A stretch of DNA of 44,389 nucleotides from an uncultured Bacteroidales bacterium (GCA_902798705.1 CADBXS010000005.1:1-44389), one strand, 5' to 3'. Shown: positions 26,887-35,491, counted from the stretch's first letter. Notes: generated from the sequence alone by a model not told the origin. A program made the numbers and translations.

Positions 26887-27378
26887 CTACTTCGTCATTT
26901 CCTGGATGGATTCATCCACCTTGTCGCGAGTAGTTCTTCTACTGCGGGAACTCGATCCTCCTTTGGCAGACGTACGCTGCACCTCGTCTTTCTTCACTGA
27001 GCTGCCCCTATTCTGTCCCTGATTACCCTGTTGAGTTTGATTAGGCTGGAGCACATTCGGATTGTTCTTCAAATTACCATTTCCTCCGTTCGCATACACA
27101 CCCGCAGGGTCCCGATAGCCGTGTCCAGGATTCTTGCCGAAATGGCTTCGACTGTTGTTCTCGTTCAGATAATACCCGTAGTAGTCACCATCGCGCCTGC
27201 TGTAGTAACCACCATGCTTGTTTCCCTTACGGAAAAACACATTGTAGCCACCGTCAGGACGATTGTAGTAGTAGCCGCCAGTGCTGAAGTCGTACGCCTC
27301 GCGATAAGTCTCCTGATAGATGCCGCCACATGCCACAAAAGTAAGGCACAAAGCCGACAAAAACAATAATTTCTTCAT
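26887..27378 (-). CDS. Gly/Tyr-rich lipoprotein, function unknown
   Basis: A 163-residue protein with the lipoprotein signal 'MKKLLFLSALCLTFVAC' (lipobox FVAC). The first half of the mature part is rich in Tyr, Gly and Arg with short near-repeats ('GGYYYNRPDGGYN', 'KHGGYYSRRDGDYYGYY'). The second half is Asn/Gln/Ser/Arg-rich and probably unstructured. I do not recognise the family. It is divergent from the DUF4251 gene, with its own promoter at 27445-27452. Confidence 0.65.
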   Translation of the reverse strand: MKKLLFLSALCLTFVACGGIYQETYREAYDFSTGGYYYNRPDGGYNVFFRKGNKHGGYYSRRDGDYYGYYLNENNSRSHFGKNPGHGYRDPAGVYANGGNGNLKNNPNVLQPNQTQQGNQGQNRGSSVKKDEVQRTSAKGGSSSRSRRTTRDKVDESIQEMTK

Positions 27379-27444
27379 TTTGCGTGTTATTTATTAGTTT
27401 GTGAATCGTTAAAAATAAAATCGTGTCAGTTTTGTCTATTTTTG

Positions 27445-27452
27445 CAAAGGTA
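27445..27452 (-). promoter_or_regulatory. -7 element for the Gly/Tyr-rich lipoprotein gene
   Basis: TACCTTTG on the minus strand, about 67 bp before the start codon. Confidence 0.6.
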
Positions 27453-27495
27453 AAAGAAAGCTGGGAAAAAAACAAAGGAAAAAAGAAAAAAAATG

Positions 27496-27503
27496 TATCT
27501 TTG
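27496..27503 (+). promoter_or_regulatory. -7 element for the DUF4251 lipoprotein gene
   Basis: TATCTTTG. It overlaps the ATG at 27493, which shows that the real start is the later Met at 27553. Confidence 0.6.
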
Positions 27504-27552
27504 CAATGAGAATGCTACTTTCACACATTTTCAAATCAGACATAGCAGAATT

Positions 27553-28053
27553 ATGAAAACCAAAAATCACACATCATTCCTATTGCTCTTAGCAGCGGTT
27601 CTGCTGGCTGCCTGTGCCACATCAGGACTCAGCAAGGAAGAGCGCCGTGCCCAAACCCGCAAACATGTGGAGGAGTGTTTGGCAGCCCGAAGTTTCAAGA
27701 TTGACGTTCGCGATATGCAGACCCTCCGTTATGGTAGTCGCAACCTCACATCGGTATGGAATGTGGAAGTGAGGAACGACTCACTCATTTCCTACCTCCC
27801 CTATTTCGGCAACGCCTATTCCGTCACGCCATACGGAAGCAGCAATTCCAAAGGACTGAATTTCAGTGAGCGGATTCTGTCCTACGAGCAGGAGCGCAAT
27901 CAGCGGAAAGAGCGCACCAGTATCACCATTCAGGTGGCAAACGATGAGGACAAATACACCTACCTCATCGAGATTTATGACAATGGCTACAGCAATGTCA
28001 GTGTCCGTTCTTTCAATCGCGACTACATTAGTTTCTCAGGCGAACTGCAGTAA
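27553..28053 (+). CDS. DUF4251-family lipoprotein
   Basis: A 166-residue protein from the Met at 27553, chosen because it starts a clear lipoprotein signal 'MKTKNHTSFLLLLAAVLLAAC' and because the promoter overlaps the more upstream ATG. The mature part fits DUF4251: 'SFKIDVRDMQTLRYGSRNLT', 'VRNDSLISYLPYFGNAYSV' and 'GYSNVSVRSFNRDYISFSG'. The family is widespread in Bacteroidetes, with no known function. It ends at the bidirectional terminator at 28078-28129. Confidence 0.82.
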   Translation: MKTKNHTSFLLLLAAVLLAACATSGLSKEERRAQTRKHVEECLAARSFKIDVRDMQTLRYGSRNLTSVWNVEVRNDSLISYLPYFGNAYSVTPYGSSNSKGLNFSERILSYEQERNQRKERTSITIQVANDEDKYTYLIEIYDNGYSNVSVRSFNRDYISFSGELQ

Positions 28054-28077
28054 AGTCCCTTTCCCTTTCTCTATAAA

Positions 28078-28129
28078 AACGAAAACGAAGGCTGCCATCC
28101 GGATGGAAAAAACAGCCTTCGTTTTCGTT
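28078..28129. terminator. Bidirectional terminator with nested palindrome
   Basis: Perfect 17-bp arms at 28078-28094 and 28113-28129 (AACGAAAACGAAGGCTG). Inside them is the palindrome CCATCCGGATGG (28095-28106). It lies between the convergent DUF4251 and pectate lyase genes and is related to the terminator at 26823. Confidence 0.85.
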
Positions 28130-28157
28130 ATCGTTTTCGTTTGTTTATGCGAAGCTT

Positions 28158-29966
28158 TTATCTATTTAGAATCTTCGTAGCAACCTGTTTGCCATTGCTC
28201 AAGGTGTTGATGCGAATCAGCACACCTTCGTAATTGTCAGGGTGAGCGATTTCCATACCAGAAAGGGTGTAGAAGCGTGAGCTGAGCACTGCTGCATGGT
28301 CGTCAGCAGTAATTGTACTGATGCCAGTTGGGTCCACAAACGTTGGATAATACTCTTCCACTGCAGAGACGGCATTGAGGTTCTGTGCCTTGGCTATTTG
28401 CTCTACAATGCTGTTGAGATACACCTCAAGGTTCGTGTAGTACTTCTTAGCATCAAGCGTGTAGGTTTTACCATCGGCAGCACTATTCGGATTCAATCCA
28501 TTAGCCTTTTCCCATTCATCAGGCATTCCGTCGTTATCTGAATCGTAGCCCGCAGGACGAGTATTGGATACCAATTCTGGGAAGGATGGCAGAGCTGAAT
28601 TTGGTGTTTTCGAAGGGTCGTTGATGAGGTCGATGAGTCCTTTCTTAGGTTTTTCTGATTCTGTACCAGTGTAGGTAGCAGTTCCGTTTTTCACTTCATT
28701 CATATAACGCTCATCCACGGCATCGCGATAGAGTGAAGCTCCTGCGTATGCCATCACCTGTGTGTAAGCAATCTGAGCCGTATGGGTTGTCACATCTCCC
28801 GTAGGACATGGTTCATCGACCTTAATGGACACACAATCTACGTCTTTCGTATTCTTCACGTAAGTAACGCCACTGCCATAATAATGGTTTGGATCCTTGC
28901 TGTATTTCTGACCATTGATTGTGAAAACATCTGAATCGTATGAAACGCCCTTCCAGTCGTAATTGGCTGCATTCGAGCCTGCCGCAGTGACATAATTGCC
29001 ATTGATGTAGTAGCGACTTGTCAATCCAATCAGTTCTGATGAAGTGGAATTGCCACTGGCACCCACAGAAACTTGAGTCACTCGTGTGTCGTTAGTACGT
29101 GCAGGACCTGCCTTATAGTAGTTGTTGACGATGTTGATGTATCCACCACCTGGGCCTCCGTAGCATCCCGAGTTGCAGTTATAGATGATACAGTTGCGGA
29201 AATCCACATTCTCTGCCTGCACGGCATTCTCCCATTTGTAAGTGGAATAATAGGCATTGCTCTTGTAGATGTCTTTCATATAACGAGCACCATTGAAACG
29301 AGGAGAACGGTTCGAAACATGGGTAATCAGATTGTGATGGAAACTGGCAAGCTTACCGCCCCAAATGCCGCCATAGCCATGCGCACCTTTTCCATGGCCT
29401 GCGTTGTTCAGACTTTCGCCTAACGTACACCATTGAAGCGAGAAGCAGTTCATGTCGTAGAACGAAGCCACCTCATCGATACTCCAACTGAAGGAGCAGT
29501 GGTCGAGTATCTGGTTGTTGTATTCGCGTGTCCAAATGGCATCAGCTCCGTCATTTACATCCTTCACCTGACTGCGGCGACTGCGAATATAGCGAATGAT
29601 GATATTGTTTCCATTAGGTCGCACCGTGAAATAGCGAAGCGTAATACCAGGTTCAGGTGCCGTCTGTCCTGCAATGGTGGTGTTTTCCCGAATGACGAGG
29701 TCTGCCACCAAGTCGATATAGCCACTCACATCAAACACAATCGTACGAGGAGCAGCCTGCTTCAAGCACCAACGGAGAGAGCCCTTTGTATTGCCACTGG
29801 CATCATCAGCAAGCGTAGTGACATGATACACATTTCCTCCACGTCCACCTGTCGTAGTATATCGAGCATGTCCTTCAGCTCCAGGGAAAGCAGGAGCTTG
29901 AGCACTTAAATGAAGAGCGAAGAACGAAGAATGAAGAATAAAGAATGATATTAAAATTTTATTCAT
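28158..29966 (-). CDS. PL1-family pectate lyase, secreted
   Basis: A 602-residue protein. The signal peptide 'MNKILISFFILHSSFFALHL' is followed by SAQA. The parallel beta-helix lyase domain begins 'FPGAEGHARYTTTGGRGGNV' and 'GSLRWCLKQAAPRTIVFDVS', and continues with 'NNIIIRYIRSRRSQVKDVND', 'DHCSFSWSIDEV', 'FHHNLITHVSNRSPRFNG' and 'DFRNCIIYNCNSGCYGGPGG', as in subfamily 2 of PL1. Around residue 475 is a calcium-loop-like 'DSDNDGMPDEWEKANGLNP'. The C-terminal 'YTLSGMEIAHPDNYEGVLIR' and following Lys-rich end resemble a secretion-sorting tail. It cleaves polygalacturonate by beta-elimination, making substrate for GH105. It lies ~100 bp after the GH28-GH105 fusion gene in the same direction. Confidence 0.9.
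   Translation of the reverse strand: MNKILISFFILHSSFFALHLSAQAPAFPGAEGHARYTTTGGRGGNVYHVTTLADDASGNTKGSLRWCLKQAAPRTIVFDVSGYIDLVADLVIRENTTIAGQTAPEPGITLRYFTVRPNGNNIIIRYIRSRRSQVKDVNDGADAIWTREYNNQILDHCSFSWSIDEVASFYDMNCFSLQWCTLGESLNNAGHGKGAHGYGGIWGGKLASFHHNLITHVSNRSPRFNGARYMKDIYKSNAYYSTYKWENAVQAENVDFRNCIIYNCNSGCYGGPGGGYINIVNNYYKAGPARTNDTRVTQVSVGASGNSTSSELIGLTSRYYINGNYVTAAGSNAANYDWKGVSYDSDVFTINGQKYSKDPNHYYGSGVTYVKNTKDVDCVSIKVDEPCPTGDVTTHTAQIAYTQVMAYAGASLYRDAVDERYMNEVKNGTATYTGTESEKPKKGLIDLINDPSKTPNSALPSFPELVSNTRPAGYDSDNDGMPDEWEKANGLNPNSAADGKTYTLDAKKYYTNLEVYLNSIVEQIAKAQNLNAVSAVEEYYPTFVDPTGISTITADDHAAVLSSRFYTLSGMEIAHPDNYEGVLIRINTLSNGKQVATKILNR
29903..29950. repeat. Simple GAA/TTC repeat inside the pectate lyase signal sequence
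   Basis: The plus strand runs 'gaagagcgaagaacgaag' and continues as 'aatgaagaataaagaatg', a degenerate ~7-bp repeat of the 'attcttc' kind. It encodes the 'ILHSSFFALHLS' part of the signal peptide. Confidence 0.6.
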
Positions 29967-30029
29967 TTTTTAGTTTTTGAGTTTTTATGTTTTTGAGTTT
30001 TTGAGTTGAAAGTCTAATGTCAAAGGTCA

Positions 30030-30066
30030 AAAGCTACCATTAGGATGGCTGTTTTCGTTATCGTCT
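30030..30066 (-). terminator. Degenerate relative of the GCTGCCATCC terminator
   Basis: 'agctaccattaggatggct' with 'gttttcgttatcg' after it is an eroded form of the unit at 28078-28129. It lies just after the GH28-GH105 gene and may weakly end its transcript before the pectate lyase gene. The stretch 29970-30005 to its left carries repeated 'gtttttgag'. Confidence 0.45.
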
Positions 30067-30069
30067 TTA

Positions 30070-32517
30070 TTAGAATTCAATGCCCTTGTTCGGATCCACC
30101 TTCTCAGTGGTTAGATCCTTTTGCAGATTCATTTCAGGGAACATACGTTCCATTTCGAGACTTGCCCATATGAAAGGGCCAATGCCTTTGGCATCATTAT
30201 CACGAATGGCTTCGCTCATGTAGTATTCGAAACTGCCATCGCGCTTTGGATTCGATTCAGGACCGAGACCCGAAACCGAGCAGCAGTTGGTAAGACTGAT
30301 GGTGGCATCTTCGTTCACCTTGATGAATTCATTGATGATGCCCTTGTAAGCCTTGATGCCAGCTTGTTTCAAATCCTCGCCCACATAACCGAGGCGTGCA
30401 GCCTTGAGCAGACAATAGGCAAACATGCTGGAAGCAGTGGATTCCAAATAGTTTTCCTTGCGGTCCTTCACATCCATCACATCGTACCACACACCCGTCT
30501 TCTCGTCCTGATAAGCAACAGTGGCTTTCAGTACCTTATTTAATATGTCTATCAACTGCTGACGCTTTGCATAGCTTTCAGGCAATGCGTCAATCACTTC
30601 CACGAGCGCCATCGCAAACCAACCCTGAGCACGGCTCCAAGTATGTTGTGACAAGCCTGTCTCCTTGTTAGCCCAGAAGATGCTGTGAGTTTCATCCCAA
30701 GCATGCTTCCACAGATTCGTCTTTGCATCGTATGTGCGGAAGTCGGTGCGCGAAATCTGCTTCACGGCATCGTCATACACCTTCTTCGTCTTCTTGTTCA
30801 GATAAGGAGCAGCATGGGTGTAGAACGGCAGTCCCATGAAGATGCCATCGAGCCAAACCTGCTTCTTGTAGATAGCCTTATGCCACCACACACCCTCTTT
30901 CGTGCGAGGCTGCTTTTCCAACTGTCGGAACAGTGTCTGCAATGCCTTTAGATTCTTGTCCTCAGGGAAGAGCTGTTGCCAACGAAGCACAAACTTACCC
31001 GTGCGGATGTTGTCGAGGTTGAAGTCCTCAAGCTTGTAGTTCTTGATGTTGCCATCGGCTTCAATCATCTCTTCGCAGTATTCCTTCAGATACTGACGAA
31101 TGGACTCGTCCTTATAAGTGAGATAGGTGTCGAGCATACCTTCCATCTCTATTCCCATCACATAGCTCCACTTAGGTTTCTTAGCAAAGTCGAGCATGTA
31201 AGGGTGGCTCACGCGAGCCATTTCAGAATGCGTCATCCATTCGCTATAGTGGGCGTATGGAATCTTGTCGAGCACCACCTTGCCATTCACGTAGAACTTG
31301 TTGAAATGCAAGTCGCGAACCCTACCCGTTCGATAAACCGCTTGCTTCTGCACACCGTTCCATCGGCAGTTGTTCACATGGATGTTATACACATTCTCCA
31401 TTGAATCGAGTGCCACAATCATCACGCCGTATTCGCTCTTCTCGCAGGTCACGTTGTCCATATACACGTTGCGAACCGTAGGATAGAAACCACGGCAGCA
31501 CACCTCCTTTGGCTCATAATCGAGATTGATTTTCAGCACCGACTCCTGACACTGCCCTACTTTCACATTGCGGAAATATACGTCCTCGATGATGCCACCT
31601 CGGCAACTGTTCGTCTTGATGCGAAGTACGCGCTCCAAATTAGGACTATCCATCGTACAGTTTTCCCAGTCATCGCCCGTATGGAAGGTGCAGCCCTCAA
31701 TCAGCACATTCTCGCACGATTCAGGGTCGCAACCATCACCGTTAGGACCTTCGTTCCATATCTTCACGTTCTTCACGGTGATATTCTTCGAAAGCAATGG
31801 ATGAATCACCCAGAATGGTGATCGAAGCATCGTCACTCCCTCAATGAGGATGTTCTCGCACTGGTTGATATTCACCAGCTGAGGACGTAAGCCCTGTCCT
31901 TTGCCATAACGGCGCTCATCCATAGGCACGCCATCCTCTCCCTGCTGCAACAATCGCGCACGGCTTCCCAAATCCTGACGCTCCTTTACGGCATCCACAG
32001 GAGGGAACTTCCTCTTTCCGCTCATTGCCCACCATGTCTCGCGAGTGGCAGCACCGTCGATGGTACCCTCACCCGTGATGCCTACGTTTTTCTCCTTATA
32101 GGCATAAATGCAAGGCTGATAGTTCCAGCAGTCGAGTCCTTCCCAACGAGTGGGAACCAATGGATAGAGATTTGTGTCGAAAGCAAAAAGAAGCGTGGCA
32201 TCCTTTTCAATCACAAGGTTCACATTCGACTTCAGTGTGATGGCACCGGTATTCCATTTGCCGGCAGGTACCACCACCCTACCACCTCCAGCTTTCGAGC
32301 AAGCGGCAATCGCCTTGTTGATAGCAGTCTGGTTCTGACGTGCCGAAGCCGTCGTCTTAGCTCCATACTTCGTGATGAGGAAACTGCGATTAGCGAATTC
32401 GGGAGCTTTGATGTTCTGTTCAATCAGTTTGTAATCTGTATCCCAAACACCTGCGCTTAGATTCATCACCGCCATCGTCCATAGCAGCAGCAATGAAAGA
32501 ATACTCTTTTTGGTCAT
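30070..32517 (-). CDS. GH28-GH105 fusion protein with an internal deletion in the GH28 domain
   Basis: An 815-residue protein from the Met at 32515-32517, which begins the signal peptide 'MTKKSILSLLLLWTMAVMNL'. An upstream in-frame ATG (32631) is rejected because a -7 promoter lies between. Residues ~25-420 are GH28, with 'NEGPNGDGCDPESC' (255-268) and 'FHTGDD' (278-283). There the sequence jumps straight to 'WENCTMDSPNLERVLRIKTN' (284-303). Compared with the GH28 at 13378-14799, about 50 residues are missing, including the catalytic GHG. Residues ~440-800 are GH105, with 'QVWLDGIFMGLPFYT' and 'HTWSRAQGWFAMALVEVI'. GH28-GH105 fusions normally cut galacturonan and trim unsaturated ends in one protein. 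Here the GH28 half is probably inactive while the GH105 half looks intact. Confidence 0.88.
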   Translation of the reverse strand: MTKKSILSLLLLWTMAVMNLSAGVWDTDYKLIEQNIKAPEFANRSFLITKYGAKTTASARQNQTAINKAIAACSKAGGGRVVVPAGKWNTGAITLKSNVNLVIEKDATLLFAFDTNLYPLVPTRWEGLDCWNYQPCIYAYKEKNVGITGEGTIDGAATRETWWAMSGKRKFPPVDAVKERQDLGSRARLLQQGEDGVPMDERRYGKGQGLRPQLVNINQCENILIEGVTMLRSPFWVIHPLLSKNITVKNVKIWNEGPNGDGCDPESCENVLIEGCTFHTGDDWENCTMDSPNLERVLRIKTNSCRGGIIEDVYFRNVKVGQCQESVLKINLDYEPKEVCCRGFYPTVRNVYMDNVTCEKSEYGVMIVALDSMENVYNIHVNNCRWNGVQKQAVYRTGRVRDLHFNKFYVNGKVVLDKIPYAHYSEWMTHSEMARVSHPYMLDFAKKPKWSYVMGIEMEGMLDTYLTYKDESIRQYLKEYCEEMIEADGNIKNYKLEDFNLDNIRTGKFVLRWQQLFPEDKNLKALQTLFRQLEKQPRTKEGVWWHKAIYKKQVWLDGIFMGLPFYTHAAPYLNKKTKKVYDDAVKQISRTDFRTYDAKTNLWKHAWDETHSIFWANKETGLSQHTWSRAQGWFAMALVEVIDALPESYAKRQQLIDILNKVLKATVAYQDEKTGVWYDVMDVKDRKENYLESTASSMFAYCLLKAARLGYVGEDLKQAGIKAYKGIINEFIKVNEDATISLTNCCSVSGLGPESNPKRDGSFEYYMSEAIRDNDAKGIGPFIWASLEMERMFPEMNLQKDLTTEKVDPNKGIEF

Positions 32518-32575
32518 AGTTAGTGATATGTTTTTAGTAAGTTTCTTATCTATATATAGCATCACATAGATTTTG

Positions 32576-32583
32576 CAAAGATA
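32576..32583 (-). promoter_or_regulatory. -7 element for the GH28-GH105 gene
   Basis: TATCTTTG on the minus strand, 58 bp before the chosen start codon. It decides against the longer open frame that starts at 32631. Confidence 0.65.
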
Positions 32584-32676
32584 AAAAACAAAATCCACAA
32601 ATGCCGTGTGAATCAGCAAAAAATACATCAATCAGCAAAAGAAAACCCCATGAACCCTCAAAAAGGACAAAATATT

Positions 32677-32706
32677 TTGTGTGGAAAAAATAAACAAGTA
32701 AATTTG
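32677..32706 (+). promoter_or_regulatory. Promoter of the secreted protein gene at 32746
   Basis: TTG at 32677-32679 and TAAATTTG at 32699-32706, with a 19-nt spacer. Confidence 0.7.
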
Positions 32707-32745
32707 CAGTTTGAAATTAACTCACATTCAAATCCATAAACAACG

Positions 32746-33648
32746 ATGAAAAAAACATTTCTCACAGCAGCCCTGCTGCTCACCGCCCTCATGGCACAGG
32801 CACAGGCATTCATGAAAGTCACTCCAACCATGAAGGTGGGCGACGTGAAAACCTACACCACCGAATCTAAAATGGTGCAGAAGGACGGAACCAAAACCAC
32901 AAAAACCGATACTCGCTTTTCCGTCATCAAGGAAATGCCCGAAGGATACATCGTCGAAGTGCTGAAAACCCAACCCGACGACAAGAAGTCTGCCGATGCA
33001 CTCGAGCGCCTGCAAAACATCCAATCCGAAATCTACTACAACCAGCCTATCCGCCTCGTCGTCAACAAGGAAGGACAGCCTGTAGGCATTGCCAGCTTCC
33101 CACAGCTCAAGCAGATGCTTGTGCAGAAATTCGGATTCATCCTCAACGACCTCTACAACGAGAAGCCTGAGTTAGCACAACAGGCACCAAAGGACACACT
33201 CCTCAACCGCTTTGCTGAAGCCCTTGAAGTGGACGACATCCTGGAGGATTTCATACAACCAGGAGATGTCATGTGCCTCAACGGAAAGACCATCGTCATC
33301 GGCTTCCAGGAAGACTTCGAAATGCAGGGATTGAAGATGAAGCGCACACTCATGCCAGCAGGCGGCGGCAAGAGCGTCATGGAAATGCTCACGTCCAACA
33401 TGACTCCCGATGACTTCAAGGCAGTGCTCATGAAGCAGCTCGAAAAAGCTGACGAGGCAACCAAGAAAGAAGCAGAAGCCCAAATCGACCAGGCCATCCA
33501 GAGCGGCCTCCTCAACATGAAAGCTGGTGGAAAAGGCACATACAACTATGGCGACGACTTCTGGCCAACGTCCATCACCCAGGACATCGACATCGAACAA
33601 GCTGGCGAGAAAGTCACCATCAACGAAGTCACCACGCTGAAAAAATAA
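32746..33648 (+). CDS. Secreted protein of unknown function
   Basis: A 300-residue protein with the signal peptide 'MKKTFLTAALLLTALMAQAQ'. The mature part alternates strands and helices: 'VGDVKTYTTESKMVQKDGTK', 'RFSVIKEMPEGYIVEVL' and a long charged helical stretch 'QLEKADEATKKEAEAQIDQA'. It ends 'SITQDIDIEQAGEKVTINEV'. The overall shape recalls periplasmic proteins that measure or bind an envelope component, but I recognise no family. It is divergent from the GH28-GH105 gene and ends at its own terminator. Confidence 0.65.
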   Translation: MKKTFLTAALLLTALMAQAQAFMKVTPTMKVGDVKTYTTESKMVQKDGTKTTKTDTRFSVIKEMPEGYIVEVLKTQPDDKKSADALERLQNIQSEIYYNQPIRLVVNKEGQPVGIASFPQLKQMLVQKFGFILNDLYNEKPELAQQAPKDTLLNRFAEALEVDDILEDFIQPGDVMCLNGKTIVIGFQEDFEMQGLKMKRTLMPAGGGKSVMEMLTSNMTPDDFKAVLMKQLEKADEATKKEAEAQIDQAIQSGLLNMKAGGKGTYNYGDDFWPTSITQDIDIEQAGEKVTINEVTTLKK

Positions 33649-33671
33649 CAACACCACATCCAATAACCTAC

Positions 33672-33703
33672 AAAGGGATGCACCCACCACAGTGCATCCC
33701 TTT
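33672..33703 (+). terminator. Intrinsic terminator
   Basis: AAAGGGATGCAC (33672-33683) pairs perfectly with GTGCATCCCTTT (33692-33703) and runs on into TTCCTTTT. Confidence 0.88.
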
Positions 33704-33884
33704 TTCCTTTTCCGCATAACTCAAAAAAACTCTACGCAATCAAAGGACGATAGAAATAATAAACTCCCTTTCTCCTTTCATTCCGTAGAAACAAAAAAAA
33801 GCTTCTCCCATGATAGTTTTCCACAAAAACAATCCTCTTTCAATCTGATATGACCAAGAATCATAACCAATTGAACCAACCACA

Positions 33885-35105
33885 ATGAAAAAATCCACTA
33901 TCGCTTTTATATCGAGTGCGCTCACCCTCCTGCTTGTGGGAGGAGCCGCAGCCGCCTTCTATTTCCTCGGTGCACAAACCGAGGAGAAAGAAGAATTGAA
34001 AGTGGAAGTGAACGAGTATCATTTCCCCGATATACATTTCCGCCAGTGGATACAGGAGCACGTCTCTGGAGCCGCTGACGGCATCCTCACCGGAGAGGAA
34101 ATCGACAGCGTCGAACAAATCGACATCGCTGCACTTGGCATCTCCGACCTCACCGGCATCGGTTACTTCCGCTCTCTCCGCGAACTCCACTGCCAAGGCA
34201 ACCAGCTCACCAAGCTCAACCTCAGCGGCGACTCACTCCTCACCTACCTCGACTGCTCCGACAACGAACTGGCCGAACTCGACCTCATCCACAACCCACA
34301 GCTCGTCAAGCTCAACTGCGCCAGCAACCACCTCCAGTTCCTCGATGTGAACCACAACCCACTGCTCACACATATCAACTGCGCCAACAACTCCATCAAG
34401 TATCTCGATCTCAGCCACAACTACGAGCTGAGCATCCTCATGTGCAACAACAATTACCTCGACTCCATCAACGTGACACAGGCCAAAGGGCTCACAGGAC
34501 TCAACTGCGCCAACAACCAGATGCGCGAAATCGACCTCTTTCAGAACACACGACTCGAAAAGCTCTTCTGCCAGAACAACCAACTCGAGTGGCTCAACCT
34601 CAGCAAGAACTACGCACTCAGCCTACTCGACTGCAGCGAGAACTGCATCACGCGCCTCGACCTCCGTCACAACCATGCCCTCACTAGCCTCCGATGCCAC
34701 AACAACCAGCTCTCTTGGCTCGACCTCAGCCGCAACAAGAAACTGCGCGACAAGGACAACGTCAGCATCGCACAGAAGGAACAGGCAGCGAGAGTGGCAT
34801 CCATCTTCGACCGTGAACTCGGCATCGCCGTCGAGGAGGCATTCGACGGAGCACGCGTCGGCAACCTCAAAGTGGAGCGCGAATCCGACGACTTCTGGGA
34901 CATCTTCGCCAGCTACTTCGGCAGAAGCCGAATCCGCCTCACAGAGATCCATCCCAATGTCACACGAAAGACCGGCGACCCTTTTCTCCTCATCGACTCC
35001 ACCACCGGCGATGCCAACGTCTATAAGGGCAGGAAGATGGAATACGACTACGACACAGGCAACCTCGCTGCGGGAAAGCTGCACGTCAGGATGCGACTCA
35101 TCTGA
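33885..35105 (+). CDS. Membrane-anchored leucine-rich-repeat protein
   Basis: A 406-residue protein with one N-terminal membrane anchor (about 7-29). Residues ~45-100 resemble the cap that precedes such repeats: 'FPDIHFRQWIQEHV', an acidic loop 'DGILTGEEIDSVEQID' and 'ISDLTGIGYFRSLREL'. Then come about nine 21-residue repeats of the pattern LxxLxCxxNxLxxLDLSxNxx, for example 'LTYLDCSDNELAELDLIHNP' and 'LSLLDCSENCITRLDLRHNH'. Such repeats form a solenoid for protein binding. The last ~100 residues are unique. High Cys in each repeat at the same position suggests a buried Cys ladder. The ligand is unknown. Confidence 0.85.
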   Translation: MKKSTIAFISSALTLLLVGGAAAAFYFLGAQTEEKEELKVEVNEYHFPDIHFRQWIQEHVSGAADGILTGEEIDSVEQIDIAALGISDLTGIGYFRSLRELHCQGNQLTKLNLSGDSLLTYLDCSDNELAELDLIHNPQLVKLNCASNHLQFLDVNHNPLLTHINCANNSIKYLDLSHNYELSILMCNNNYLDSINVTQAKGLTGLNCANNQMREIDLFQNTRLEKLFCQNNQLEWLNLSKNYALSLLDCSENCITRLDLRHNHALTSLRCHNNQLSWLDLSRNKKLRDKDNVSIAQKEQAARVASIFDRELGIAVEEAFDGARVGNLKVERESDDFWDIFASYFGRSRIRLTEIHPNVTRKTGDPFLLIDSTTGDANVYKGRKMEYDYDTGNLAAGKLHVRMRLI

Positions 35106-35287
35106 AACCACTGAAAACCCATTATGTTTTTCTTCATTTGTATCTTTTGTGTTGGGCGTTCATTGCTTTGGCAGTGAATGCTCAATGCATTTCGGATAGA
35201 GGACAAATCGTAAACCATTTTTTTTCACAATTAGTGTAGCAACGCAATGCCACAGTTTTTGCGTCTTTGGCTTTGCTTGAAAGTACT

Positions 35288-35419
35288 GTCCCATAGTTAC
35301 TCGAGTGGCGTCCCATAGTTGTATGAGTGCCGTCCCATAGTTGTATGAGTACTGTCCCATAGTTATATGAGTGCCGTCCCAATAGCGCTTGAGTGTTGTC
35401 GAAATGGCGATAATGGGAC
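35288..35419. repeat. 22-bp-period array 3 (five full units and ends, core GTCCCATAG)
   Basis: GTCCCATAG starts at 35288, 35310, 35332 and 35354, GTCCCAATAG at 35376, and a decayed GTCG at 35398, all exactly 22 bp apart. Each unit continues 'tt(a/g)tatgagt' or close to it. The array closes with ATGGGAC (35413-35419), the reverse complement of the core, so the ends are inverted relative to each other. Confidence 0.9.
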
Positions 35420-35491
35420 AAATAAATGCTTTTGATGTAGTGCATGTGGGGATGTACTGAAGCGATACTTTGGTTCAACTAGTTGCCCGAA

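Noticed and set aside
32518..32631. N-terminal extension of the GH28-GH105 protein
   Set aside because: A -7 promoter lies inside it and the signal peptide begins at the later Met.
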